Shown here: positions 1-5,364 of the stretch, piece by piece | How the letters are laid out: every line of letters starts with the position of its first letter | How positions within the stretch are numbered: position 1 is the stretch's first letter | Source: UBA9337 sp036584565 | GTDB taxonomy: Bacteria; Patescibacteriota; Minisyncoccia; Moranbacterales; UBA9337 | Direction: 5' to 3' | Length of the DNA stretch: 6,493 bases | Assembly: GCA_036584565.1 (NCBI GenBank) | Contig: JAZHDF010000027.1 | Location: 1 to 6,493 of the forward strand | The notes under the pieces: generated by a model | Databases searched by the model: none | Told to the model about the DNA's origin: nothing | Seen by the model: the letters and a program-made list of their open reading frames with translations, nothing else | Program-made: the position numbers and the translations under genes

Positions 1-45
1 CAACACAAAGTTTTAGCGATGAGAGTTAGACCTGCCTGCCGGTAG
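1..45 (+). CDS. possible 3' end of a gene entering from the left edge
   Basis: Frame 1 is open from the first base and ends in TAG at 43-45, giving the residues QHKVLAMRVRPACR. The last codons and the stop lie inside the palindromic element at 31-49. If this is a real gene end, the element has supplied its C-terminus. I cannot assign a family from 14 residues. Frame 3 also gives a short open tail ending at 27-29, so the reading frame is not established. The region may equally be non-coding. Confidence 0.2.
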   Translation, partial: QHKVLAMRVRPACR

Positions 46-131
46 GTAGATAACTTTTTGCTGTCAAAAAGTTAGTAAAAAAAATTTGATAGCAAAGCCT
101 TATGGAATAAACCCACCTACCAGCAGGCAAG
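31..131. repeat. inverted pair of palindromic GC-rich elements
   Basis: Positions 31-49 read CCTGCCTGCCGGTAGGTAG. This sequence is itself nearly self-complementary about the CC/GG centre at 40/41, if G-T pairs are allowed. Positions 113-131 match its reverse complement at 16 of 19 bases. The two copies therefore face each other across 63 A+T-rich bases and stand out by their high G+C content. Similar CCTGCC/GGCAGG palindromes are, to my recollection, scattered between genes in many CPR genomes. The pair could be a small non-autonomous mobile element or simply two independent repeats. No target-site duplication was recognised. Confidence 0.5.
51..74. other. perfect 10-bp A+T-rich hairpin
   Basis: TAACTTTTTG (51-60) pairs perfectly with CAAAAAGTTA (65-74) around a CTGT loop. 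It abuts the palindromic element at 31-49. On the plus strand it is followed by an A-run rather than a T-run, so it is not a good plus-strand terminator. Its role is unknown. It may belong to the same repeat unit as the flanking elements. Confidence 0.45.
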
Positions 132-134
132 CAC

Positions 135-158
135 AAACACCGGCTGAAGCCGGTGTTT
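135..158. terminator. bidirectional GC-rich hairpin, probable terminator
   Basis: AAACACCGGC (135-144) and GCCGGTGTTT (149-158) form a perfect 10-bp stem with a TGAA loop. The A- and T-rich stem ends give a short T-run on either strand. It lies 76 bases past the stop of the minus-strand LysM-CHAP gene and would act as a second, back-up terminator for it. It could also end a plus-strand transcript entering from the left. Confidence 0.6.
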
Positions 159-169
159 ATCTGGTTAAT

Positions 170-192
170 AAAAAGTCCACTATGGCTTTTTT
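170..192 (-). terminator. intrinsic terminator of the LysM-CHAP gene
   Basis: AAAAAG (170-175) pairs with CTTTTT (186-191), and CCA (177-179) pairs with TGG (183-185), with one bulged T and a CTA loop. Read on the minus strand this is a 9-bp stem ending in a TTTTTATT tract, about 42 bases after the stop codon of the gene at 234-1292. The plus strand also has a T-run after the stem, so the structure may work in both directions. Confidence 0.6.
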
Positions 193-233
193 ATAACTTT
201 TAATTTTTCACTTTGAATTTTTAACTATTTTAA

Positions 234-1292
234 CTAATAGATATACCCCTTAATCACCTTATTTTTAGTAGAAATGGTTCGCTTACTGGTCTTGGCCCAA
301 CCTTTATAATTCATTTCCGAAACCGTGATTGAATCTTTGCCAACCGATTCGACGATTGCCACATGTCCCCACCAAGATTCCGAAGTTACCAAGATTGCTC
401 CTTTTGCCGGCGTTTTTCCGGTTTTGTAGCCGCGCGCTTTAGCGTTATAAAGCCAAGTTCCGGCATTTCCGCCCCAAGGAACATATCTTTTTTGCGCCAC
501 ATACCAAGTACAGTAACCGTAGGGAAATCGGTGTCCTGTTCCGGCTTTCCCCTCCAGTTTGACACTGCCGGAAATCTTCGGATCTCCGCCTTGAGGAGTA
601 GCATAGGTTCTTCTGTCCAATCCGACCGAATCGTCTCTATCTCTGGTTGGAATTTCTTTTTGACCGCCGGGGATAACAATCTCTTGCCCCTCCTTTATCT
701 CGCCGTTAGCCGGAATATTGTCGTTAAAGGAAATTATCTTATCCCTTTCAGCCTTATATTCCTTGGCGATATCGTCCAGATTTTCATTTTTCTTAACTAC
801 ATGAGTCAAACCGGCCACCGGCAAAATAAAGATTTTATCCCCCGGCTTAATCTCATCGACATTCTCAATATCATTGGCCCAAAGAATCGTATTGGTTGTT
901 ATTTCAAATTTTTGAGCAATAGTACTTACCGTATCTCCATCCTTTACCGTATAAACCTCTACCCCGCCGTCTTCTTCGGGATCCTTCAAAACCGGACTGG
1001 AAGGAGCGCTTACTATTTTTCCGTCCAAACTGCTTAACTCCATCTTTTCCTCCTCTTTGAATTCCGGATTTACCGCCTTACTGGCCGAATAAACCGGCAT
1101 CAAAGCGGATTCCTTATTTTTCTCGGCCTCCATGGCCAAATTATTTTTCACCCTCTCTCGAGGCTCCTCTTTCCACTCACCAATCAAAAAATTTCCCGAC
1201 TGACCCTCGGCCGCCATATTGGTGGCTGTTACCAAAACGGCGCTCGAAACAACCACCGCCAAAGCGGAATATTTCCTAAATAAATGTAGCAA
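234..1292 (-). CDS. exported LysM-LysM-CHAP peptidoglycan hydrolase
   Basis: Predicted cell-wall-binding hydrolase of 352 residues. From the TTG at 1292 it begins with a basic stretch and a hydrophobic segment (about residues 9-24), followed by AAE, which would fit a signal peptide or single membrane anchor. A charged linker runs to about 110. LysM domains follow at about 112-158 (YTVKDGDTVSTIAQKF) and 162-208, each with the typical closing I-x-P; these bind glycan chains. A CHAP domain at 257-352 carries the expected nucleophile Cys261 (GYCTWYVA), His310 (WWGHVAIVE) and the acidic/amide position in SEMNY (Glu326/Asn328). CHAP enzymes cut peptide cross-links or amide bonds in peptidoglycan; the exact bond is not predictable here. 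The start is uncertain: TTG has no ribosome-binding site, the frame stays open upstream to 1436, and a better ATG at 1481 is cut off by an in-frame TAA (1437-1439). Family assignment is secure; the N-terminus is not. Confidence 0.9.
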   Translation of the reverse strand: MLHLFRKYSALAVVVSSAVLVTATNMAAEGQSGNFLIGEWKEEPRERVKNNLAMEAEKNKESALMPVYSASKAVNPEFKEEEKMELSSLDGKIVSAPSSPVLKDPEEDGGVEVYTVKDGDTVSTIAQKFEITTNTILWANDIENVDEIKPGDKIFILPVAGLTHVVKKNENLDDIAKEYKAERDKIISFNDNIPANGEIKEGQEIVIPGGQKEIPTRDRDDSVGLDRRTYATPQGGDPKISGSVKLEGKAGTGHRFPYGYCTWYVAQKRYVPWGGNAGTWLYNAKARGYKTGKTPAKGAILVTSESWWGHVAIVESVGKDSITVSEMNYKGWAKTSKRTISTKNKVIKGYIY

Positions 1293-1436
1293 TTTAATGG
1301 TTCTGTGTTTTTTTACAAAAAAAGCTACTTTTCTTTGTGTGTTGTAAGTTTTGGTCTGAAAATTTTTACTTTTTTCAGCTATTTTTTGAAAAAATGCAAT
1401 AATTTGTTTTTTACAAATAGAGCAAAATTCTTTCTT

Positions 1437-1481
1437 TTAGCCCAAATTTTTAGAAAATTGCAACAAAAAAGCAACCTTCAT
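1437..1481 (-). CDS. short leader ORF in frame with the LysM-CHAP gene
   Basis: On the minus strand an ATG at 1481-1479 opens 14 codons (MKVAFLLQFSKNLG), ending in TAA at 1439-1437. The ATG lies about 26 bases after the expected transcription start of the promoter at 1514-1542, and an AGGG sits 10 bases before it. It is exactly in frame with the LysM-CHAP gene, and no other stop occurs between the TAA and that gene's TTG start. It may be a true leader peptide. Alternatively, it is the original start of the LysM-CHAP gene, cut off by a nonsense mutation or a sequence error. The two cannot be separated from this sequence alone. Confidence 0.35.
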   Translation of the reverse strand: MKVAFLLQFSKNLG

Positions 1482-1501
1482 TAAATTTAAGCCCTAATTT
1501 T

Positions 1502-1519
1502 TATACTTAAACAAGTATA
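1502..1519. promoter_or_regulatory. palindrome overlapping the minus-strand -10 box
   Basis: TATACTT (1502-1508) and AAGTATA (1513-1519) form a perfect inverted repeat around AAAC. One arm contains the -10 hexamer of the minus-strand promoter, and the other falls at the expected transcription start. A dimeric repressor site in this place would block initiation. Part of the symmetry could be chance, because the arm contains the A+T-rich -10 box. Confidence 0.35.
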
Positions 1520-1542
1520 TTTACCCCCGTTGTTTTTGTCAA
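1514..1542 (-). promoter_or_regulatory. sigma-70-type promoter for the LysM-CHAP gene
   Basis: The minus strand carries TTGACA (1542-1537), a 17-base spacer, and TATACT (1519-1514). That is a perfect -35 and a 5-of-6 -10 at optimal spacing. Transcription should begin near 1507. This leaves a leader of about 215 bases to the TTG at 1292, or about 26 bases to the ATG at 1481. It is the strongest promoter match noticed in the window. Confidence 0.75.
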
Positions 1543-1547
1543 TAAGC

Positions 1548-1556
1548 TTATCCACA
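1548..1556 (+). promoter_or_regulatory. perfect DnaA-box sequence
   Basis: TTATCCACA is identical to the strong E. coli DnaA box. It lies 5 bases upstream of the -35 hexamer of the minus-strand promoter, in A+T-rich DNA. Only one full match was noticed here, and no replication gene (dnaA, dnaN) is adjacent. A DnaA-responsive promoter element or a chance match is therefore more likely than an origin. Confidence 0.35.
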
Positions 1557-1565
1557 TCCCATTTC

Positions 1566-1591
1566 AAAAAGCTTGATACTAAAAGCTTTTT
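1566..1591 (+). terminator. terminator-like hairpin in the divergent intergenic region
   Basis: AAAAAGCTT (1566-1574) pairs perfectly with AAGCTTTTT (1583-1591) over an 8-base loop, with one more T after the stem. The stem is A+T-rich, with only a central GC, so it would be a weak terminator. It lies between the divergent minus-strand promoter and the recombinase gene, where it could stop stray plus-strand transcription or attenuate a longer xer transcript. Confidence 0.35.
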
Positions 1592-1692
1592 TAAAAATGT
1601 AAAAAATTCTAAGCCTCCAAAATAATATTAGACGCTCTTTAGTTTGAGTCAAAAAAATAAGGACTAAAAACAGTCTGTTATAAAATAATCCG

Positions 1693-1704
1693 TTGTGATA
1701 AAAT
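1693..1704 (+). promoter_or_regulatory. extended -10 promoter giving a near-leaderless xer transcript
   Basis: TGATAAAAT (1696-1704) has the TG-N extended -10 arrangement with TAAAAT at 1699-1704, matching TATAAT at 5 of 6 positions. No good -35 was found 16-18 bases upstream. Initiation would fall around 1711-1713, only a few bases before the ATG at 1715. This fits the absence of a Shine-Dalgarno sequence there and suggests a leaderless or nearly leaderless mRNA. Confidence 0.45.
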
Positions 1705-1714
1705 ACTAAATGTT

Positions 1715-2629
1715 ATGAGAAAAAATGAAATTGAACTATTATTAGAGGATTTTTTAGAGTATCTTGAACTAAATCTCAATCGAGCCCCCAAAACCATTGA
1801 GAATTATCACCATTATTTAGATAGATTTTTAAAATTTTCTAAAATAAAATCTCCTCAAGAAATAACCTTGAAAAAAGTCAAAGAATTTAGGCTTTTTCTT
1901 AATCGTTTGGAAAAAGACCAAAAAAATCTCGAAAAATCAACTCAAAACTACCATATTATCGCTCTCCGAAATTTTTTGAAATATTTGGCCAAACAAGACA
2001 TCGGGTCCCTTTCGGCTGAAAAACTGGAGGTAGGCAAAAATCCCCAAAGAGAAATGACTTTTTTAGAATTTGAAGAAATACAAATGATTATTGATTCAGC
2101 TAAGGGCAACTCTATCAAAAGTTTGAGAGATCGAGCTATTTTAGAGTTACTTTTTTCGGCCGGCCTGAGAGTTTCCGAACTGTCTTCCCTCGATATCCGA
2201 AACATCAACCTGAAAACTCAGGAATTCAGCATTATCGGCAAAGGCTCAAAAATGCGCGTGGTTTTTATCTCGGATTCGGCCAAAAAGGCGTTGGAAGAAT
2301 ATTTAAATAAAAGGGTTGATATCGATCCGGCTCTCTTTATTCGAACCAATGAAATCGGCTTTCAAAAAGAGGATGACTTGCGCCTTACTCCTCGCTCGAT
2401 TCAGAGAATCGTAAAATATTATTCCCGAAAAGCCGGCATAATTAAAGATGTTCATCCGCATACCTTTAGACATAGTTTTGCCACCGATTTGCTTGCTAAC
2501 GGAGCGGATATTCGCAGTGTCCAAGCGATGTTAGGCCACTCTTCTATAACGACTACTCAAGTTTATACCCATATAACAAACCAGAAGCTCCGTGAAGTGC
2601 ACAAAAAATTTCACCGAAAATCAAAGTAA
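1715..2629 (+). CDS. xerD: Xer-type tyrosine recombinase
   Basis: Site-specific recombinase of 304 residues, the usual length for XerC/XerD. The N-terminal SAM-like, core-binding domain covers about 5-95 (PKTIENYHHYLDRFLKF) and the catalytic domain about 112-298. All active-site residues are present: Arg152 (SAGLRVSEL), Lys176 (GKGSK), His249 and Arg252 (HTFRH), His275 (LGH) and the nucleophile Tyr284 (TTTQVYTH). The spacing between them equals that of E. coli XerD. In this family the enzyme resolves chromosome dimers at dif with FtsK, acting either as one half of a XerC/XerD pair or alone. The window contains no second recombinase, integrase-linked phage genes or recognisable dif site, so a housekeeping role is favoured over an element-borne integrase. 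xerC versus xerD is not settled, so the symbol is provisional. The ATG at 1715 follows an extended -10 box and has no ribosome-binding site. The four-helix gene starts 36 bases after the stop. Confidence 0.9.
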   Translation: MRKNEIELLLEDFLEYLELNLNRAPKTIENYHHYLDRFLKFSKIKSPQEITLKKVKEFRLFLNRLEKDQKNLEKSTQNYHIIALRNFLKYLAKQDIGSLSAEKLEVGKNPQREMTFLEFEEIQMIIDSAKGNSIKSLRDRAILELLFSAGLRVSELSSLDIRNINLKTQEFSIIGKGSKMRVVFISDSAKKALEEYLNKRVDIDPALFIRTNEIGFQKEDDLRLTPRSIQRIVKYYSRKAGIIKDVHPHTFRHSFATDLLANGADIRSVQAMLGHSSITTTQVYTHITNQKLREVHKKFHRKSK

Positions 2630-2665
2630 CAATCAAACATAAAAACAACAGAAAAAAATATAAAG

Positions 2666-3034
2666 ATGGATAATTTCAAAAATCAATTAAAATATAAAAT
2701 GGATACTTATGTTCATTTTATATTTAAAATAACCAAAAAATTTCCAAAAGAAGAATTGTATGGAACAACTTCCCAATTCCGAAGAGCAACATTATCTATA
2801 ATACTCAATTATATAGAAGGTTACGCCAGGAAAAGACCCTCGGTACAATTAAATTTTTTTGAAATTTCCTACGGGTCATTAAAAGAGTCTAAGTATTTAT
2901 TATATTTTTCATTAATAGAAAATTTTATAGATAAAAAAAGTTATACTATTGGAATAAAAATGTCTGATGAAATAGGTGCTATGCTTTGGACTGAAATAAA
3001 AAATCTGGAAAAAAGAATTAAATCAAGTAAATAA
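2666..3034 (+). CDS. four-helix-bundle protein (23S rRNA intervening-sequence family)
   Basis: Protein of 122 residues in the family first found inside 23S rRNA intervening sequences (often called S23/IVP), now known mostly as stand-alone genes; molecular function is unknown. The family signature is clear: FPKEELYG (26-33), SQFRRATLSIILNYIEG (36-52), and FFEISYGSLKESKYLL (64-79). Most of the chain would be helical, with helices near 5-24, 34-56, 58-85 and 92-119. No signal peptide or membrane segment is evident. Avd, the accessory protein of diversity-generating retroelements, has a related fold, but no reverse transcriptase or variable repeat lies here. The gene is 36 bases after the recombinase and 48 before the helicase, on the same strand. 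By hand count, 2701-3000 is about 26% G+C, clearly below its neighbours, which may mark acquired DNA. The ATG at 2666 fits the family N-terminus; a later ATG at 2699 would cut into helix 1. Confidence 0.85.
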   Translation: MDNFKNQLKYKMDTYVHFIFKITKKFPKEELYGTTSQFRRATLSIILNYIEGYARKRPSVQLNFFEISYGSLKESKYLLYFSLIENFIDKKSYTIGIKMSDEIGAMLWTEIKNLEKRIKSSK

Positions 3035-3051
3035 TTCAATTCATAACCCAT

Positions 3052-3067
3052 TGTTTTAATGTTTTAA
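3052..3067 (+). repeat. two tandem copies of TGTTTTAA before the helicase
   Basis: Positions 3052-3059 and 3060-3067 are identical TGTTTTAA octamers, placed 16 bases before the helicase ATG. The repeat is followed by TG-C-TAAATT (3068-3076), a weak extended -10 candidate that would put the transcription start at about 3083, on the ATG itself. Function is uncertain; it may be only slippage-prone A+T-rich DNA. Confidence 0.3.
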
Positions 3068-3082
3068 TGCTAAATTGTTTTT

Positions 3083-5236
3083 ATGAATGCCCTCATGGAT
3101 CTTCTAGAAAATTTAAATCCTTCCCAAAAAAAAGCCGTTACCACCACCGAGGGGCCGGTTTTGGTCATTGCCGGCGCGGGAAGCGGTAAAACCAAAACCC
3201 TCACACATAGAGTTGTTTTTTTGATTCAAGAAAAAAAAGTTCCCGCCCGCAATATTTTAGCGGTTACTTTTACCAATAAGGCTTCCAATGAAATGAAAGA
3301 AAGGATAATTCGATTACTTGGCAAAGAAAAAAGTTCTTCTCAAATCCCCCATATCGGCACATTTCACAATATTTGCGTAAAAATCCTCCGCCAAGAAATC
3401 GGCCTTTTGGGTTACAATAAATCCTTTAATATTTTTGATGATCAGGATCAATTATCCCTGATTAAGAAAGTTTTTGCCGAACTGGAAATCAACAAAGATC
3501 AATTTAATCCCAAAAATATTCTAAACAACATTTCCCGAGCTAAAAACGAACTCCGAGATCCGGAAGATTTTGAACTAGAGGCTACCGGATACTATCAAGA
3601 GATCATCGCCAAAGTATACAAAAATTACCAAAAAGCGCTTAAAGAAAACAACGCTCTTGATTTTGACGACCTTATTTATTTGACGGTTAAAATTTTTGAA
3701 AAATTTCCTCCCGTTTTAAGGAAATATCAAGACATTTTCCGCTATATAATGGTGGATGAATATCAAGACACCAATCACGCCCAATATCGACTGATTAAAT
3801 TGCTCTCTCAAAAAAACCAAAACATCTGGGTTTGCGGAGATGATTTTCAGGCTATCTACGGCTGGCGTCAAGCCGACATCAGAAATATTTTAAATTTTGA
3901 AAAAGATTATCCGCAAACCATCGAAATAAAATTGGAACAGAACTATCGCTCCACTCAGATAATCCTCGATGCCGCCGCCGAAATAATCGCCAGAAATGTC
4001 GACCAAAAAGAAAAGAAAATTTGGACCAAAAAAAAGGGTGGCCAGCTTATTTCCACTTTCGAAGCCGAAGATGAAAAAGAAGAAGCTTTTTTTATCGCTG
4101 ATGAAATCACTCGCCTAATAGATTCGGATAATAAAAACTATTCCGATTTTGCCATTCTATACCGAACTAACGCCCAATCCCGGATTATCGAAGAAATTTT
4201 TCTCAAACAATCCATTCCCTATAGAATAATTGGCGGGATAAAATTCTATCAAAGAAAAGAAATAAAAGACATCGTCGCCTACCTCAGATTAATTCAAAAT
4301 CCCGCCGATTTAGTCGCTCTGGAAAGAACTATCAATGATCCGCCCAGAGGAATAGGCAAAGTCACTCTCAAAAAATGGCTCAATTTATCAAAAGAAAAAA
4401 ATCAAAATCCGATACTCTTCGCGCTATCTAACAATAATTTCGGCTCGATAAACAATTCCAAGAAAGAGGCCATTATCGATTTTTGCCGATTGATAAAGAA
4501 ACTCGAAAAATTAAAAGAAACTTCTTCTCTTGAAAAATTGATAAAAAAAGTTTTTCAACTTTCCGGCTACGAAAAAATGCTCGAAAAATCCGAAGAAGAA
4601 GGAGAAACAAAACTGGAAAACATCCGTGAGTTATTGAGCGTTTCTCAAAAATACCAAGATGAATCGGCGATTGATTGCTTGGATTCTTTTTTGGAAGAAA
4701 TCTCCCTGGTTTCCGACACCGATAAAATTGATCAAGAAAAAAACGCCGTCCACCTTATGACTCTGCACAGCGCCAAAGGATTGGAATTTCCGATAATTTT
4801 TATCGCCGGACTGGAAGAGGGAATTTTGCCCCACTCCCGCAGCATTCTGTCACCCAAAGAAATGGAAGAGGAACGTCGACTGATGTATGTCGGTATAACT
4901 CGCGCCGAAGAAAAAGTTTATCTTGTTTTTACCGGCCTCCGAACAATTTTCGGTTCTACCCAATGCAATCCACCCTCCCGTTTTTTGAGCGATATCCCCG
5001 ATCACCTCCTACAAACATCTGCCAAACAAAATTCCTTTGTTAAAGAAAATTTTTCCCAAAAAAAACTGCCCAGAAAAAAAGCCTCCTCCGCTTATCCCGA
5101 CGGAGCGAAAGTTTTTCATCCGGACTTCGGAGACGGCGTTGTTATTTCCAGCGACAAAGAAAATATCACTATCGTCTTCAAAAAATTCGGCATCAAAAAA
5201 CTTTCTCTCCTCCACGCACCCTTAAAAAGCGCTTAG
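3083..5236 (+). CDS. uvrD: UvrD/PcrA-type 3'-5' DNA helicase
   Basis: Superfamily 1A helicase of 717 residues, normal for UvrD/PcrA, with every motif in order: Q motif NPSQKKAV (12-19), Walker A GAGSGKT (31-37), Ia AVTFTNKAS (60-68), Ib GTFH (92-95), II DEYQDT (225-230), III GDDFQAIYGWRQAD (252-265), IV QNYRST (286-291), V TLHSAKGLEFP (560-570) and VI RLMYVGITRAEEK (599-611). The C-terminus (about 670-715, HPDFGDGVV...VFKKFGIKKLSL) matches the Tudor-like fold with which PcrA/UvrD contacts RNA polymerase. The enzyme unwinds DNA from 3' single strands using ATP in nucleotide-excision and related repair, and removes stalled complexes. Motif III is unusual: Phe255 stands where UvrD usually has Asp, and Gln263 where Gly is usual; the motif's Gln256 is kept. 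The length and Tudor tail favour UvrD/PcrA over Rep. The ATG at 3083 has no ribosome-binding site; another Met is at residue 5. Confidence 0.95.
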   Translation: MNALMDLLENLNPSQKKAVTTTEGPVLVIAGAGSGKTKTLTHRVVFLIQEKKVPARNILAVTFTNKASNEMKERIIRLLGKEKSSSQIPHIGTFHNICVKILRQEIGLLGYNKSFNIFDDQDQLSLIKKVFAELEINKDQFNPKNILNNISRAKNELRDPEDFELEATGYYQEIIAKVYKNYQKALKENNALDFDDLIYLTVKIFEKFPPVLRKYQDIFRYIMVDEYQDTNHAQYRLIKLLSQKNQNIWVCGDDFQAIYGWRQADIRNILNFEKDYPQTIEIKLEQNYRSTQIILDAAAEIIARNVDQKEKKIWTKKKGGQLISTFEAEDEKEEAFFIADEITRLIDSDNKNYSDFAILYRTNAQSRIIEEIFLKQSIPYRIIGGIKFYQRKEIKDIVAYLRLIQNPADLVALERTINDPPRGIGKVTLKKWLNLSKEKNQNPILFALSNNNFGSINNSKKEAIIDFCRLIKKLEKLKETSSLEKLIKKVFQLSGYEKMLEKSEEEGETKLENIRELLSVSQKYQDESAIDCLDSFLEEISLVSDTDKIDQEKNAVHLMTLHSAKGLEFPIIFIAGLEEGILPHSRSILSPKEMEEERRLMYVGITRAEEKVYLVFTGLRTIFGSTQCNPPSRFLSDIPDHLLQTSAKQNSFVKENFSQKKLPRKKASSAYPDGAKVFHPDFGDGVVISSDKENITIVFKKFGIKKLSLLHAPLKSA

Positions 5237-5260
5237 TTTATATCTTTTTGTTTTATATAT

Positions 5261-5287
5261 TGTCATCCTGAATTCATTTCAGGATCT
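5261..5287. repeat. GTCATCCTGAA palindromic intergenic element
   Basis: ATCCTGAA (5265-5272) pairs with TTCAGGAT (5278-5285) around TTCAT. It is preceded by TGTC and followed by CTC. The layout GTCATCCTGA-loop-TCAGGATCTC resembles a palindromic intergenic repeat I recall from many unrelated bacterial genomes (REP-like). It lies in the 128-base gap between the helicase and the alkyltransferase. It has no T-tract, so it is not an obvious intrinsic terminator. Confidence 0.5.
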
Positions 5288-5364
5288 CAAAATTATTTCT
5301 GTTTACCCAAAATGCTTAAATATTCCCAATAAAAACAGCCTTCCAAATTAAGCAACTGAAATTT

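Noticed and set aside
363..1037. 224-codon plus-strand open frame opposite the LysM-CHAP gene
   Set aside because: It is antisense to a gene with clear LysM and CHAP motifs, has no recognisable domain, and is best explained as a shadow of the coding strand.
1495..1522. dif-like site for the Xer recombinase
   Set aside because: The inverted arms around 1505-1516 match each other at only 7 of 11 positions when a 6-base centre is used, and they lack the usual dif core sequences. The symmetry is better explained as the palindrome over the -10 box.
1441..1714. replication origin in the A+T-rich intergenic region
   Set aside because: Only one full DnaA box was noticed, there are no iterons, and no dnaA, dnaN or rpmH gene is adjacent. 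A regulatory or chance box is simpler.
2666..3034. diversity-generating retroelement accessory gene (avd)
   Set aside because: The fold is related, but no reverse transcriptase, template repeat or variable repeat is present, and the motifs fit the 23S-IVS family.
1715..3034. integrase plus passenger gene as an integrated mobile element
   Set aside because: The recombinase has the length and active-site spacing of housekeeping XerD, and no att-like direct repeats, phage or conjugation genes were seen.
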